Positions 42,741 through 51,064 of a stretch of DNA of 51,064 nt are shown here, one piece after another; positions within the stretch are counted from its first letter, which is position 1, and every line of letters begins with the position of its first letter. The notes below the pieces were generated by a model that had not been told where the DNA came from, did no database searches, and saw only the letters and a program-made list of their open reading frames with translations. Position numbers and translations under genes: made by a program. The stretch is from the NCBI GenBank assembly GCA_028712795.1, contig JAQTPT010000025.1:1-51064 (forward strand), given 5' to 3'. The DNA comes from Methylococcales bacterium (lineage in GTDB: Bacteria; Pseudomonadota; Gammaproteobacteria; Methylococcales; Methylomonadaceae).

Positions 42741-42792
42741 GGCACAAGGCGAAAGACCAAAAGTGGCTGTTTCTTCCCTTTCACCTTGTGCC
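42741..42792. repeat. Inverted repeat between apbC and dcd
   Basis: GGCACAAGGCGAAAG (42741-42755) and CTTTCACCTTGTGCC (42778-42792), one mismatch in 15. Belongs to a style of AAGGCGAAAGG-type repeats that also appears near 7325 and near 21900. Confidence 0.7.
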
Positions 42793-42812
42793 TTTTACCT
42801 TTTGCCTGTTTT

Positions 42813-43904
42813 TTAAGTATTTTGCACGACAATATTGGGGAACCGGGTGCTAAAATCCTTGGTTTTTAGCGCCAGTCTTGCTGCGGTTTTACGCGCGATT
42901 TCTTTGTAAATCTGTGCTGCGCGTCCATCAGGATCGGCGACCACTGTAGGCTTTCCGGAATCTGCGAACTTGCGAATATTAATGTCCAGCGGTAAAGATC
43001 CAAGAAAATCGACCTTGTTTTTCTCGGCCATTGCAGCACCACCACCTTCACCAAAAATGGCTTCTGCATGACCGCACTCGCTGCAAATATGCATACTCAT
43101 GTTTTCAACAATGCCCAGCACCGGCACGTTGACTTTTGCAAACATTCCCAACCCACGTTGTGCATCAATCAGAGCGATGTCCTGCGGAGTCGTGACCACA
43201 ATCGCGCCGCTAACAGGGATTTGTTGCGCCAAAGTCAGTTGAATATCCCCGGTACCCGGCGGTAAATCGATAATCAAATAATCCACATCAACCCAATTGG
43301 TATCCCTTAGCAATTGCTGCAAGGTGTTGGTTGCCATAGGCCCGCGCCAGATCAAGGGCTGGTCCGCATCAATTAAATAGCCTATCGACATGGTTTGTAT
43401 GCCATAAGCCATTTTAGGGGTCATGGTTTTGTTGTCCACGCTGCCTGGATAACCCGATAACCCCAGCATGGTTGGAATGCTGGGGCCATAGATGTCTGCG
43501 TCAAGGATGCCTACATTCGCTCCTTCTGCAGCCAATGCCAGCGCCAGATTGACCGCTGTCGTTGACTTTCCGACACCGCCTTTGCCGGACGCCACGGCTA
43601 TAATATTTTTTACGTTAGGTTGAGGTTTTAAAGCCTGCTGCACAGCATGAGATATGATCTTGACAGTCGCCTCAACAGTAACACTACCTATCCCGTCCAG
43701 TGTTCTCAAGAGCTGCCCGACAGTGGCTTTCAAATCATCAACAGTGCTTTTGGCTGGATAACCCAGCTCCAACTTAACGCTCACGTTTGCACCATCAAGG
43801 GTGATTGTTTTAACCGATTTTGCAGTGACCAAATCGACACCATGATTGGGATCGATTAAAGTCCTCAAAAGATTTTCTACATCCGTCTTTTCCAGGTGTG
43901 CCAT
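42813..43904 (-). CDS. apbC: Iron-sulfur cluster carrier protein ApbC/Mrp
   Basis: 363 residues from the ATG at 43904 (MAHLEKTDVENLL), preferred to a TTG 12 bases earlier because GGGA lies in front of it. N-terminal MIP18-like domain (about 1-95), then the P-loop with deviant Walker A ASGKGGVGKSTTAVNLALALA near residue 107, DADIYGPSIPTMLG, and the CxxC cluster site MSMHICSECGHAEAIFG near residue 280. Transfers Fe-S clusters to apoproteins. Divergent from metG, as in many gammaproteobacteria. Confidence 0.95.
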   Translation of the reverse strand: MAHLEKTDVENLLRTLIDPNHGVDLVTAKSVKTITLDGANVSVKLELGYPAKSTVDDLKATVGQLLRTLDGIGSVTVEATVKIISHAVQQALKPQPNVKNIIAVASGKGGVGKSTTAVNLALALAAEGANVGILDADIYGPSIPTMLGLSGYPGSVDNKTMTPKMAYGIQTMSIGYLIDADQPLIWRGPMATNTLQQLLRDTNWVDVDYLIIDLPPGTGDIQLTLAQQIPVSGAIVVTTPQDIALIDAQRGLGMFAKVNVPVLGIVENMSMHICSECGHAEAIFGEGGGAAMAEKNKVDFLGSLPLDINIRKFADSGKPTVVADPDGRAAQIYKEIARKTAARLALKTKDFSTRFPNIVVQNT

Positions 43905-44105
43905 GACTATTCCCAATAAGTTTTTTTAGTAAATGTGTATTATAAGTGAATACAGTTTGAACCACTGAATATCCTCAGAATATGAATCATTCTACAGATT
44001 TTTCAGTAAAATTCATTTTTTAGCGGCGCACTATCCTGTCGCGCCATTCATTTTATGCGATAATTACCGAATTGTTCGTTTTCGTACCCCTTAGACTTTT
44101 ACATC

Positions 44106-46148
44106 ATGTCCGATAGAAGAATTCTCGTCACCAGCGCCCTGCCCTACGCCAACGGCCCCATTCATTTAGGACATCTGGTTGAGTATATTCAAACGGATAT
44201 TTGGGTGCGTTTCCAAAAACAACGTGGTAACACCTGTTATTTCGTTTGCGCGGATGATACCCACGGAACGCCGATTATGCTTAAAGCTGACCGGGAAGGC
44301 ATAACTCCTGAACAACTCATCAACCAAATAGGTAAAGAGCATTTGGCCGATTTTACTGAATTTGGCGTGGACTTTGACAATTATCACAGCACTCACTCGG
44401 AGGAAAATAAGTTTTTTTCATCACTGATTTATACACGTTTACGTGATGCTGGGCATATCTGTTCACGCACGATTACCCAAGCATTCGATCCGGTTAAAAA
44501 CATGTTTTTACCTGACCGTTTTATCAAAGGTGATTGTCCAAAATGCGGCGCGACTGATCAATACGGGGATGGTTGCGAAGTTTGCGGATCAACCTATTCA
44601 CCGACCGAACTGAAAAACGCCGTTTCCGCGATTTCAGGTGAAAAACCCATTGAAAAAGACTCCGTGCATTACTTTTTCAATCTGGCTGATTTTACACGGA
44701 TGCTCACTGAATGGACTAGCGCGGGTCATTTACAAGTTGAAGTCCGAAATAAATTAGCCGAATGGTTGGACAGCGGTCTTCAGCAATGGGATATTTCCCG
44801 CGATGCGCCTTATTTTGGTTTTGAAATTCCCGATGCCCCAGGAAAATATTTTTATGTTTGGCTGGACGCCCCTATTGGTTACATGGCGAGCTTTAAAAAT
44901 CTATGCGATAAACAAGGACTGGATTTTGATGAATTCTGGGCTAAAGATAGCTCTACTGAGCTGTATCATTTTATTGGTAAAGACATTATCTATTTTCATG
45001 CCCTGTTCTGGCCCGCAATGCTGAGCGGAGCCCGGTTCAGAACACCTTCGGCTATATTTGCTCACGGCTTCTTAACCGTAAACGGCGAAAAAATGTCCAA
45101 ATCCCGCGGCACTTTTATAACCGCAAGAACTTATCTGGAACAATTGAATCCCGAATACCTGCGCTATTACTTTGCCGCCAAGCTCAATGCGGGAGTTGAT
45201 GATATAGACCTGAATTTTGATGATTTCAGTCAGCGAGTTAACTCCGATCTGGTCGGTAAAGTCGTTAATATCGCCAGCCGCTGTAGCGGCTTTATCAGCA
45301 AGCGCTTCGCTAGTACATTATCTGCTGCTTGTTCTGAACCCGCTTTATTTCAGGAGTTTACCGGCACTAACGGACAAATCGCAGAGTTTTACGAAACCCG
45401 TGAATTTGGTAAAGCCATGCGGGAAATTATGGCGCTTGCAGATAAAGCCAACCAATACATAGATGAAAAAAAGCCTTGGTTGATTGCTAAACAGGAAGGC
45501 AAAGATACAGAATTGCACGACGTTTGCTCTATGGGTATCAACCTGTTCCGTTTACTGGCCGCTTTTCTTAGACCGGTCATTCCAGCGCTGGCAAAGGAAG
45601 CCGAAAGCTTTTTAAACATCGGCCCACAAAACTGGCCAACCGCTGATACGCAGCCCTTATTGAGCCAAGCTATCAATGCATTCAAGCCGTTAATGACACG
45701 CGTTGAAGCCGATAAAATCGCCGCAATTGTTGAAGCATCCAAAGAAAATCTGGAGAAACTAACGACCCAGATCAAAAGAGACGCAAAATATTGCGTCTCT
45801 ACAAAATTTGAACCTATAGCCGACATTATTGAATTTGATGATTTTGCCAAACTTGATTTGCGTATCGCCAAAATTATCAAAGCGGAGCATGTTGAAGGCT
45901 CGGATAAATTACTGCAACTGACTGTTGATATAGGCGATGAGACCCGCAATATTTTGGCTGGCATTAAATCTGCCTACGCGCCGGAAGATCTGGAAGGCCG
46001 ATTGACTTTAGTCATCGCTAATCTTGCCCCCAGAAAAATGCGTTTTGGCACGTCTGAAGGCATGGTGCTGGCTGCCGGCCCCGGTGGCAAGGATATCTGG
46101 ATTTTAAGCCCGGATAAAGGAGCAATTGCGGGAATGCGCGTAAAATAG
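44106..46148 (+). CDS. metG: Methionyl-tRNA synthetase
   Basis: 680 residues. HIGH-type motif [11 protein letters not shown] near residue 14, zinc-binding [18 protein letters not shown] near residues 145-160, KMSKS motif [10 protein letters not shown] near residue 332, anticodon-binding helical domain to about 550, and the C-terminal tRNA-binding/dimer domain [29 protein letters not shown]. The linker before the last domain (residues about 558-566, [10 protein letters not shown]) is encoded by an inverted repeat also found at the end of ycgL. No frame damage. Confidence 0.97.
   Translation: MSDRRILVTSALPYANGPIHLGHLVEYIQTDIWVRFQKQRGNTCYFVCADDTHGTPIMLKADREGITPEQLINQIGKEHLADFTEFGVDFDNYHSTHSEENKFFSSLIYTRLRDAGHICSRTITQAFDPVKNMFLPDRFIKGDCPKCGATDQYGDGCEVCGSTYSPTELKNAVSAISGEKPIEKDSVHYFFNLADFTRMLTEWTSAGHLQVEVRNKLAEWLDSGLQQWDISRDAPYFGFEIPDAPGKYFYVWLDAPIGYMASFKNLCDKQGLDFDEFWAKDSSTELYHFIGKDIIYFHALFWPAMLSGARFRTPSAIFAHGFLTVNGEKMSKSRGTFITARTYLEQLNPEYLRYYFAAKLNAGVDDIDLNFDDFSQRVNSDLVGKVVNIASRCSGFISKRFASTLSAACSEPALFQEFTGTNGQIAEFYETREFGKAMREIMALADKANQYIDEKKPWLIAKQEGKDTELHDVCSMGINLFRLLAAFLRPVIPALAKEAESFLNIGPQNWPTADTQPLLSQAINAFKPLMTRVEADKIAAIVEASKENLEKLTTQIKRDAKYCVSTKFEPIADIIEFDDFAKLDLRIAKIIKAEHVEGSDKLLQLTVDIGDETRNILAGIKSAYAPEDLEGRLTLVIANLAPRKMRFGTSEGMVLAAGPGGKDIWILSPDKGAIAGMRVK
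45777..45800. repeat. Perfect inverted repeat inside the metG coding sequence
   Basis: AGAGACGCAA, loop AATA, TTGCGTCTCT: ten perfect pairs. Read in frame it encodes RDAKYCVS in the interdomain linker of MetG. The same arms flank the ycgL stop at 42073-42096, so it is a dispersed repeat tolerated within a gene. Confidence 0.85.
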
Positions 46149-46358
46149 CAAACTCGGTTGGAATAAATGGATTTTGTCATCTTGAATGATCATATCCTGC
46201 ACGCCATATCACGCTATAAGCGTATTTTGGCGCTATGGGAATATAGTTCAAAATAACTTTTATTTTTGCTAATTAGCGATCTCACAAATGCCGTTGCATC
46301 GGCGTGGAATTTAAAAAGAAGATAGGCTTAAGTGCTGTACCTTAATCCAAACGGGCAT

Positions 46359-46766
46359 CTATTTTTTTTCTTTTGCAGCTTCCTCGGATTCCGATATAAC
46401 AGCAGAATAACATTCCATTAAGCTTTCGGTATAGTTAGTATGCGCTTCAGCAAGATCTTTAGCTGAACCAAAATCAGTACGCAATTCTTCAAGTGTTTTT
46501 TTAGGATCTGCAGACTTGCTTAAATTCAACATTTTTGTATAGTTGCGGTAAGCCATAAGGCGTTTGGGGTCAAACGCAAAAATACCGGGCATATTTTGAG
46601 CTGTTGTATCTACGACACATTTGGTCATATATTCAGGCGTTATTTTATAGTCCTTGATATCAGCTTCTTTTTGCATTTGTTCTAAAACAGCTTGTTCATA
46701 TTGATTTTTATCAGCGCAAGCTGGGAGTATTAATACGGATAGAGAAATAAGCAGTAGTTTTTTCAT
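46359..46766 (-). CDS. Predicted lipoprotein, unknown function
   Basis: 135 residues. MKKLLLISLSVLILPAC is a signal peptide with lipobox LPAC (Cys 17), followed by a helical, charged body (YEQAVLEQMQKEADIKDYKI) with two further cysteines (KCVVDTT and LMECYSAV) and a lysine-rich end. No family recognised. The residue after Cys is Ala, so sorting to the outer membrane is predicted. Alone, with about 210 bases of empty spacer to metG. Confidence 0.75.
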   Translation of the reverse strand: MKKLLLISLSVLILPACADKNQYEQAVLEQMQKEADIKDYKITPEYMTKCVVDTTAQNMPGIFAFDPKRLMAYRNYTKMLNLSKSADPKKTLEELRTDFGSAKDLAEAHTNYTESLMECYSAVISESEEAAKEKK

Positions 46767-46857
46767 GTGGATGGTACCGGTCTTTAGTTAATTGCGATGT
46801 GCGGCATTATACGCATATACGTTGTGTTCGAGGTAAAAGGTTGAAATTACTTTTTAC

Positions 46858-47604
46858 TTAGTCCATCTCGTTCATTGCCTGCCTTATCCAGGCTTCTGCT
46901 TCTGCATTGATGTCAGCAGCTTTCCTACCTTTACTTTCAATGACAGGGCCGATTTTTAGCTTGATGACGCCTGGGTATTTTAAAAAACTATAGCGCGGCC
47001 AAAAGTCGCCGGCATTATGCGCAACTGGAATAACCGGAAAACCGGTTTTCTGAGCCAGCATGGCGCCGCCAATATTAAACTTCATCACTTCTCTGGCTCC
47101 GGCGCGAGTTCCTTCTGGAAAAACAAGAACCCATAAACCCTGGTTTAAATACTCTGTGCCTTTTTTGAGCAAAACGCGTAATGCAGCACGTTGACTTTTA
47201 CGGTTTACGACGATTGTTTTTAGTGTAAGCAGCGCCCACCCCCATACCGGCAACCAAAGTAATTCACGTTTAACGACCACTGAATGCGGCGGAAAGATAT
47301 ACCTTAACGCCAGGGTTTCCCATGCCGACTGATGATTGCTCAATAAAATCGCAGGTTGTTGCGGATTGATGCGTTCCAGCCCTTCCACCTCATAAGTAAG
47401 GCCGCAAAAAACCTTGGTCATCCAGCCAATAATGGCGCACCAGGCATAACCTATTTTCCAGCGTATTTTAAAAGTCGTGAGCATCCCTAAAATAAGCAGT
47501 ATTCCGGCTACGGTAGCAGTAGAGAAGATACCCACAAATAATAAAGCCGAGCCGATGTAATTTTTAGGCCGGGCGTCTTGATGTGATGTGTTTTGCTGCG
47601 TCAT
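46858..47604 (-). CDS. plsC: 1-acyl-sn-glycerol-3-phosphate acyltransferase (PlsC family)
   Basis: 248 residues from the ATG at 47604 (a TTG 12 bases earlier is in frame). One or two N-terminal spans, then motif I NHQSAWETL (H-x4-E, the variant common in this branch instead of H-x4-D), motif III VFPEGTRAGAREVMKFNIGG and FPVIPVAHNAG. It makes phosphatidic acid at the inner membrane. The start lies inside the end of gmhB (41-base overlap), and the gene order glyQ-glyS-gmhB-plsC is common in gammaproteobacteria. Confidence 0.9.
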   Translation of the reverse strand: MTQQNTSHQDARPKNYIGSALLFVGIFSTATVAGILLILGMLTTFKIRWKIGYAWCAIIGWMTKVFCGLTYEVEGLERINPQQPAILLSNHQSAWETLALRYIFPPHSVVVKRELLWLPVWGWALLTLKTIVVNRKSQRAALRVLLKKGTEYLNQGLWVLVFPEGTRAGAREVMKFNIGGAMLAQKTGFPVIPVAHNAGDFWPRYSFLKYPGVIKLKIGPVIESKGRKAADINAEAEAWIRQAMNEMD

Positions 47605-48115
47605 AAAGATTTTCAAAAATAGGAAAGTTAAGTTGTGGATTATTCAATAAGGTTTGCGCCCCTTTGCCTGTTTTAACCAATATCGGCTGTGCGCCCACTG
47701 CCTCAGCGGCTTGCAAGTCGCGCAAGGAGTCGCCGATAACCGCAATCGTCGTTAAGTCGGCATTAAAGTCAGCGGCAAAAGCTTTGAGCAAACCCGCCTT
47801 GGGTTTACGGCAATCGCAATCACTATCCGGGCCGTGCGGACAATAATAAATCGCGGCAATATGCCCACCTTTTTCGCCCACTAACCGGCGCATTTTAGCG
47901 TGGATTTTTTCCAGCATCGCATCATCCAATAAGCCCCGCGCGACCCCGGATTGATTGGTGACGACAATGACCTGATAACCGTGCGCATTCAACAACGCAA
48001 TCGCCTCAAGGCTTCTTTCAATCGGGAGCCATTCGTCGGGGGATTTAATGAACGCATCGGAATCGTGATTAATCACGCCATCCCGATCTAGTAAAATATA
48101 GCGTTGCTTGGGCAT
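47564..48115 (-). CDS. gmhB: D-glycero-beta-D-manno-heptose-1,7-bisphosphate 7-phosphatase
   Basis: 183 residues of the HAD histidinol-phosphatase-like branch. Nucleophile motif LLDRDGVINHD (D-x-D type) near residue 8, VVTNQSGVARG near residue 51, the zinc-binding YYCPHGPDSDCDCRKPKAGLL near residue 90 and IGDSLRDLQAAEAVGA near residue 126. It removes the 7-phosphate in the ADP-heptose pathway for lipopolysaccharide core. Zinc ligands Cys-His-Cys-Cys are all present. Confidence 0.94.
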   Translation of the reverse strand: MPKQRYILLDRDGVINHDSDAFIKSPDEWLPIERSLEAIALLNAHGYQVIVVTNQSGVARGLLDDAMLEKIHAKMRRLVGEKGGHIAAIYYCPHGPDSDCDCRKPKAGLLKAFAADFNADLTTIAVIGDSLRDLQAAEAVGAQPILVKTGKGAQTLLNNPQLNFPIFENLYDAAKHITSRRPA

Positions 48116-48379
48116 GAGTATTTATTTAAGCAAGCGAATTGGCGGAGCAAAAACAAGTTCGCAGAATAGGGTGGAATGATAGCCAAAACCGCTATTAATC
48201 ACCAACGTGATGAATTTCACTTTGTGCTTTACTGGTTGCGTTGTTCTATCCATCCAATACATTAACCAGTTGCGTAGGCCCTATGGAGTGCAACCGAGTT
48301 CGGGAAACGAAGTGTAAACTTATCCGTATTCCGGGTCTCTCCATGAGGGCTACTTTCATGGGTTGGGTTAGCGCGGACC

Positions 48380-50461
48380 TCAAGATTGCAACTTGGAAAT
48401 ATCCGCGCAGGTTAAAAACTGTTCGGATAACATATTAAGCAAAGCCAAGCGGTTGGCCCGTAACTCAGGGTCGTCGCACATCACCATGACATTGTCAAAA
48501 AATGTATCGACATCATTGCGCAACCCCGCCAAACGGTTAAGGGTCGCCTGGTAATCGCGCTGCGCAAGTAACGGTTGAATATCGCCGGCGGATTGCAGCG
48601 CCGCTTGCAATAACTGTTTTTCTTGCTGCTCTTGCAATGTGCCGATCTCGGCTGCCGGTTGGAACTCCGATTTTTTCAGGATGTTGCGGATGCGTTTATT
48701 CGCCGCGGACAGACTTGTCGCTTCAGGCAGTTGTCTGAAGGTTTTAACGGCTTGCAAACGCTGCATGAAATCCAATGGTTCGGAGGGTGTTACGGCCATT
48801 ACTGCGTCAAATTCATCGGCAGTGTAGCCGTGATCGAGACAATAGCTTTTCAAACGTTCAAAAATAAACTCGATAACCCGGTCTGATGTCGCGGGTTGAT
48901 CACTGGTGTGATCGAAAGTGGTTTTAATTTGAACGCCGGCGAACTCTGCTAACTCAACGATATTGATATTAAGTTTATTTTCTATGATGGTTCTAAGGAT
49001 GCCGAGCGCAGCGCGTCTTAAGGCGTAAGGGTCTTTGTCGCCGGTGGGAATTAAACCGACTTCAAAAATACCGACTAATGTGTCTATTTTTTCTGCAATG
49101 GCAAGAATTTGCCCAGTTACACTTACAGGGGTCGGGCTGCCGGATTGTTTGGGGAAATACTGTTCCTCAATTGCCAAAGCGACCTCTTCGGGCTCGTTAT
49201 CTGCCAGTGCATAGTAACGCCCCATAACGCCTTGCAAGTTGCCGAACTCACCGACCATTTCAGTCATCAGGTCGGTTTTGGCCAATAACGCGGCGCGTTC
49301 GGCCAGTTCAACATTGGCGTTCAGGTGTCCGGCAATAAATTTCGCAAGATTTCGCACCCGTATTGTTTTGTCGTAAACCGTGCCTAAATTCTCTTGAAAA
49401 ATTACATTGGTCAAACTGTCCACGCGGTCTTCCAGCGATTTTTTCCGGTCCTGTTTCCAGAAAAACTCTGCATCGGCCAGGCGCGGGGTCACCACGCGCT
49501 CATTTCCCTGCTGTATTGACTTGGGATTGCTACTTTCAATGTTGCTGAAGGTAATGAAGTTCGCCAATAAATTACCGTCAGCATTTTTAACCGGAAAATA
49601 CTTCTGGTTGGTTTGCATGGTGGTAATCAACACCTCCGGGGGCAACGCCAGAAAACGCGGGTCAAAGCTTCCGGTAATCGGCACCGGCCATTCGTTTAAA
49701 GCAGCAATCTCTTCCAGTAAATCGTCTTCTATGTAAGCTATGCCATTGACCGCTGATGCGGCTGATTGCGCGGCTTCACGGATCAGCGCTTTTCTTTGTT
49801 CAAAATCAGCAATGACGCGGCCTTGTTTATACAATACATCGGCATAGTCTTCCGGCTTGGTCAGGGGGATTTTTTGCGGCGCATGAAAACGGTGTCCCTG
49901 AGTTTTCGCCCCGGTTTCCAGTCCTAAAATTTCCGTTTTAATAACGCTATCGCCATAGAGTAAAACGGCCCAATGCACCGGCCTGACAAATTCTGTAGTG
50001 AAACTTCCCCAGCGCATACGTTTGGCAATCGGTAGATTGGCGATACTCTGGCGAATAATATCGGGAATCAAATCTTCCGTCGCCTGCCCCTTGACCGCTT
50101 GGGTGAAGCATAGCCATTCGCCTTTGCCGGTTTTTAACCGCTCAAGCTGGTCAAACGTAGTACCGCAACTGACTGCAAAACCCAAGGCCGCTTTACTGGG
50201 TGTGCCGTCGGGCGCAAAAGCGGCTTGGATGGCAGGCCCTCGCTTTTCAACAGTTTTATCCGGTTGCGCGGTCGACAGACTTTCAATAAAAACAGCTAAG
50301 CGTCTGGGTGTTGCATAAGCTTTGCTGCCGGTAAACGTCAGTTCGGCGGCATGTAAACCTTGAACAATCCCGTCGAGAAAGGCATTGCTTAATTTAAGCA
50401 AGGTTTTCGGCGGCAATTCTTCAGAGCCCAACTCGAAAAGTAAATGTTTGCTTGTTGTCAT
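48380..50461 (-). CDS. glyS: Glycyl-tRNA synthetase beta subunit
   Basis: 693 residues, full length. N-terminal LLFELGSEELPPK, MRWGSFTTEFVRPVHWAVLLYG, ALPPEVLITTMQTNQKYFPV, and the C-terminal HD-like and anticodon domains (GIFEVGLIPTGDKDPYALRRAALGILR). Forms the alpha2beta2 tetramer with GlyQ, whose gene ends one base before this start. The 264 bases between glyS and gmhB hold nothing recognised. Confidence 0.96.
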   Translation of the reverse strand: MTTSKHLLFELGSEELPPKTLLKLSNAFLDGIVQGLHAAELTFTGSKAYATPRRLAVFIESLSTAQPDKTVEKRGPAIQAAFAPDGTPSKAALGFAVSCGTTFDQLERLKTGKGEWLCFTQAVKGQATEDLIPDIIRQSIANLPIAKRMRWGSFTTEFVRPVHWAVLLYGDSVIKTEILGLETGAKTQGHRFHAPQKIPLTKPEDYADVLYKQGRVIADFEQRKALIREAAQSAASAVNGIAYIEDDLLEEIAALNEWPVPITGSFDPRFLALPPEVLITTMQTNQKYFPVKNADGNLLANFITFSNIESSNPKSIQQGNERVVTPRLADAEFFWKQDRKKSLEDRVDSLTNVIFQENLGTVYDKTIRVRNLAKFIAGHLNANVELAERAALLAKTDLMTEMVGEFGNLQGVMGRYYALADNEPEEVALAIEEQYFPKQSGSPTPVSVTGQILAIAEKIDTLVGIFEVGLIPTGDKDPYALRRAALGILRTIIENKLNINIVELAEFAGVQIKTTFDHTSDQPATSDRVIEFIFERLKSYCLDHGYTADEFDAVMAVTPSEPLDFMQRLQAVKTFRQLPEATSLSAANKRIRNILKKSEFQPAAEIGTLQEQQEKQLLQAALQSAGDIQPLLAQRDYQATLNRLAGLRNDVDTFFDNVMVMCDDPELRANRLALLNMLSEQFLTCADISKLQS

Positions 50462-50462
50462 T

Positions 50463-51064
50463 TTATGCTCCCTGCTCAGTCAACATCGGAAAACCCAGCG
50501 ATTCACGGCGGGTGTAATAGGCTTCGGCAACGGCTCTGGATAAGGTGCGGACTCTTAGAATATAGCGCTGCCGCTCGGTGACGGAAATAGCATGCCGAGC
50601 ATCCAAAAGGTTAAAGGTATGCGAGGCTTTCAAAACCATTTCGTAAGCGGGCAATGGCAGATTGAGTTCAATCAGCTTCTGGCATTCCAGCTCGTAAGTA
50701 TTGAAACACTGGAACATAAAATCGACATTGGCATGGTCAAAATTATAAGCAGACATTTCCACTTCATTTTGGTGGAACACATCACCATAAGTGACGACAC
50801 CCAAAGGGCCATCAGTCCAGACCAGATCATAAACGCTTTTAACCCCTTGCAAGTACATGGCAATGCGCTCCAGGCCGTATGTGATTTCTCCGGTGACGGG
50901 CCTGCACTCCAAACCGCCTATTTGCTGAAAATAGGTAAACTGCGTCACTTCCATGCCATTTAACCAGACTTCCCAACCCAAGCCCCAGGCGCCTAATGTG
51001 GGCGACTCCCAGTTATCTTCGACAAAGCGGATATCATGTTCGAGCAGATCAAGGCCTAAATAAC
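50463..51064 (-). CDS. glyQ: Glycyl-tRNA synthetase alpha subunit (N-terminus outside the window)
   Basis: The C-terminal 200 residues are present, from the region reading [31 protein letters not shown] to [11 protein letters not shown]. The class II catalytic signatures [44 protein letters not shown] and [29 protein letters not shown] are intact. The frame stays open to the window edge, where the gene continues. The stop is one base from the glyS start. Confidence 0.96.
   Translation of the reverse strand, partial: YLGLDLLEHDIRFVEDNWESPTLGAWGLGWEVWLNGMEVTQFTYFQQIGGLECRPVTGEITYGLERIAMYLQGVKSVYDLVWTDGPLGVVTYGDVFHQNEVEMSAYNFDHANVDFMFQCFNTYELECQKLIELNLPLPAYEMVLKASHTFNLLDARHAISVTERQRYILRVRTLSRAVAEAYYTRRESLGFPMLTEQGA

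Noticed and set aside
48241..48438. 65-codon rightward frame between gmhB and glyS
   Set aside because: Opposes the operon direction, overlaps the glyS end and has no supporting signals.

Overview
The window looks like a chromosomal segment of a gammaproteobacterium, probably a methylotroph or methanotroph. The taxonomic hints are a pqqABCDE locus (PQQ is the cofactor of methanol dehydrogenases), gammaproteobacterial neighbourhoods (glyQ-glyS-gmhB-plsC, mrp divergent from metG, yoaA-tsaB, ycgL, a YqiB/DUF1249-like gene) and an SmbP-like metal-binding protein known from ammonia oxidisers. No rRNA, tRNA, CRISPR array or intact prophage was seen. The assignment is inference from gene content; no database was consulted.

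Layout. 0-1.3 kb: start of groEL and groES on the minus strand with a sigma70 promoter and a perfect CIRCE operator, then moeB. 2.0-6.7 kb: PQQ biosynthesis, pqqA with its own promoter and a strong intrinsic terminator directly behind it, then pqqB, pqqC, an insertion of three accessory genes (Uma2-like nuclease, DUF4258 protein, YgiT-type zinc finger protein), then pqqD and pqqE. 6.7-14.3 kb: ubiX, a proline iminopeptidase, a DUF29 gene, an outer membrane protein with promoter and terminator, thiO, a patch of transposase and recombinase remnants, a lipoprotein and a membrane-anchored protein with a three-fold LRRHY repeat.

15.2-27.0 kb is the most interesting functional block: two tandem SulP anion transporters run straight into a six-gene hydrogenase-4-like membrane complex (HyfB, C, E, F, G, I homologues), followed by a DUF2490 protein. 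The large subunit HyfG lacks all four cysteines that bind the NiFe centre, while the small subunit keeps its Fe-S cysteines. It is therefore not a hydrogenase but fits the Ehr (energy-converting hydrogenase-related) class, whose substrate is unknown. The link to SulP suggests coupling to bicarbonate or sulfate transport.

27.1-35.3 kb is accessory: a His-rich CDF metal exporter and an MFS transporter, an SmbP-like protein, several frameshifted remnants, pilA with a sigma54-like promoter, and a 3.5-kb array in which tiny genes (30-100 codons, mostly membrane or DUF1640 coiled-coil proteins) are each followed by the same roughly 45-bp repeat and then by an intrinsic terminator of unrelated stem sequence. 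A 171-bp direct repeat with two hairpins is interspersed. The array is followed by a decayed ISAzo13-type transposase and a 52-codon gene with its own terminator.

35.6-51 kb returns to housekeeping genes: yjbQ, tsaB, yoaA, a DUF1249 gene, a QueD-like gene, accA, a CPBP protease, ycgL, dcd, apbC/mrp, metG, a lipoprotein, plsC, gmhB, glyS and a partial glyQ. A short inverted repeat found at the end of ycgL also sits in frame inside metG.
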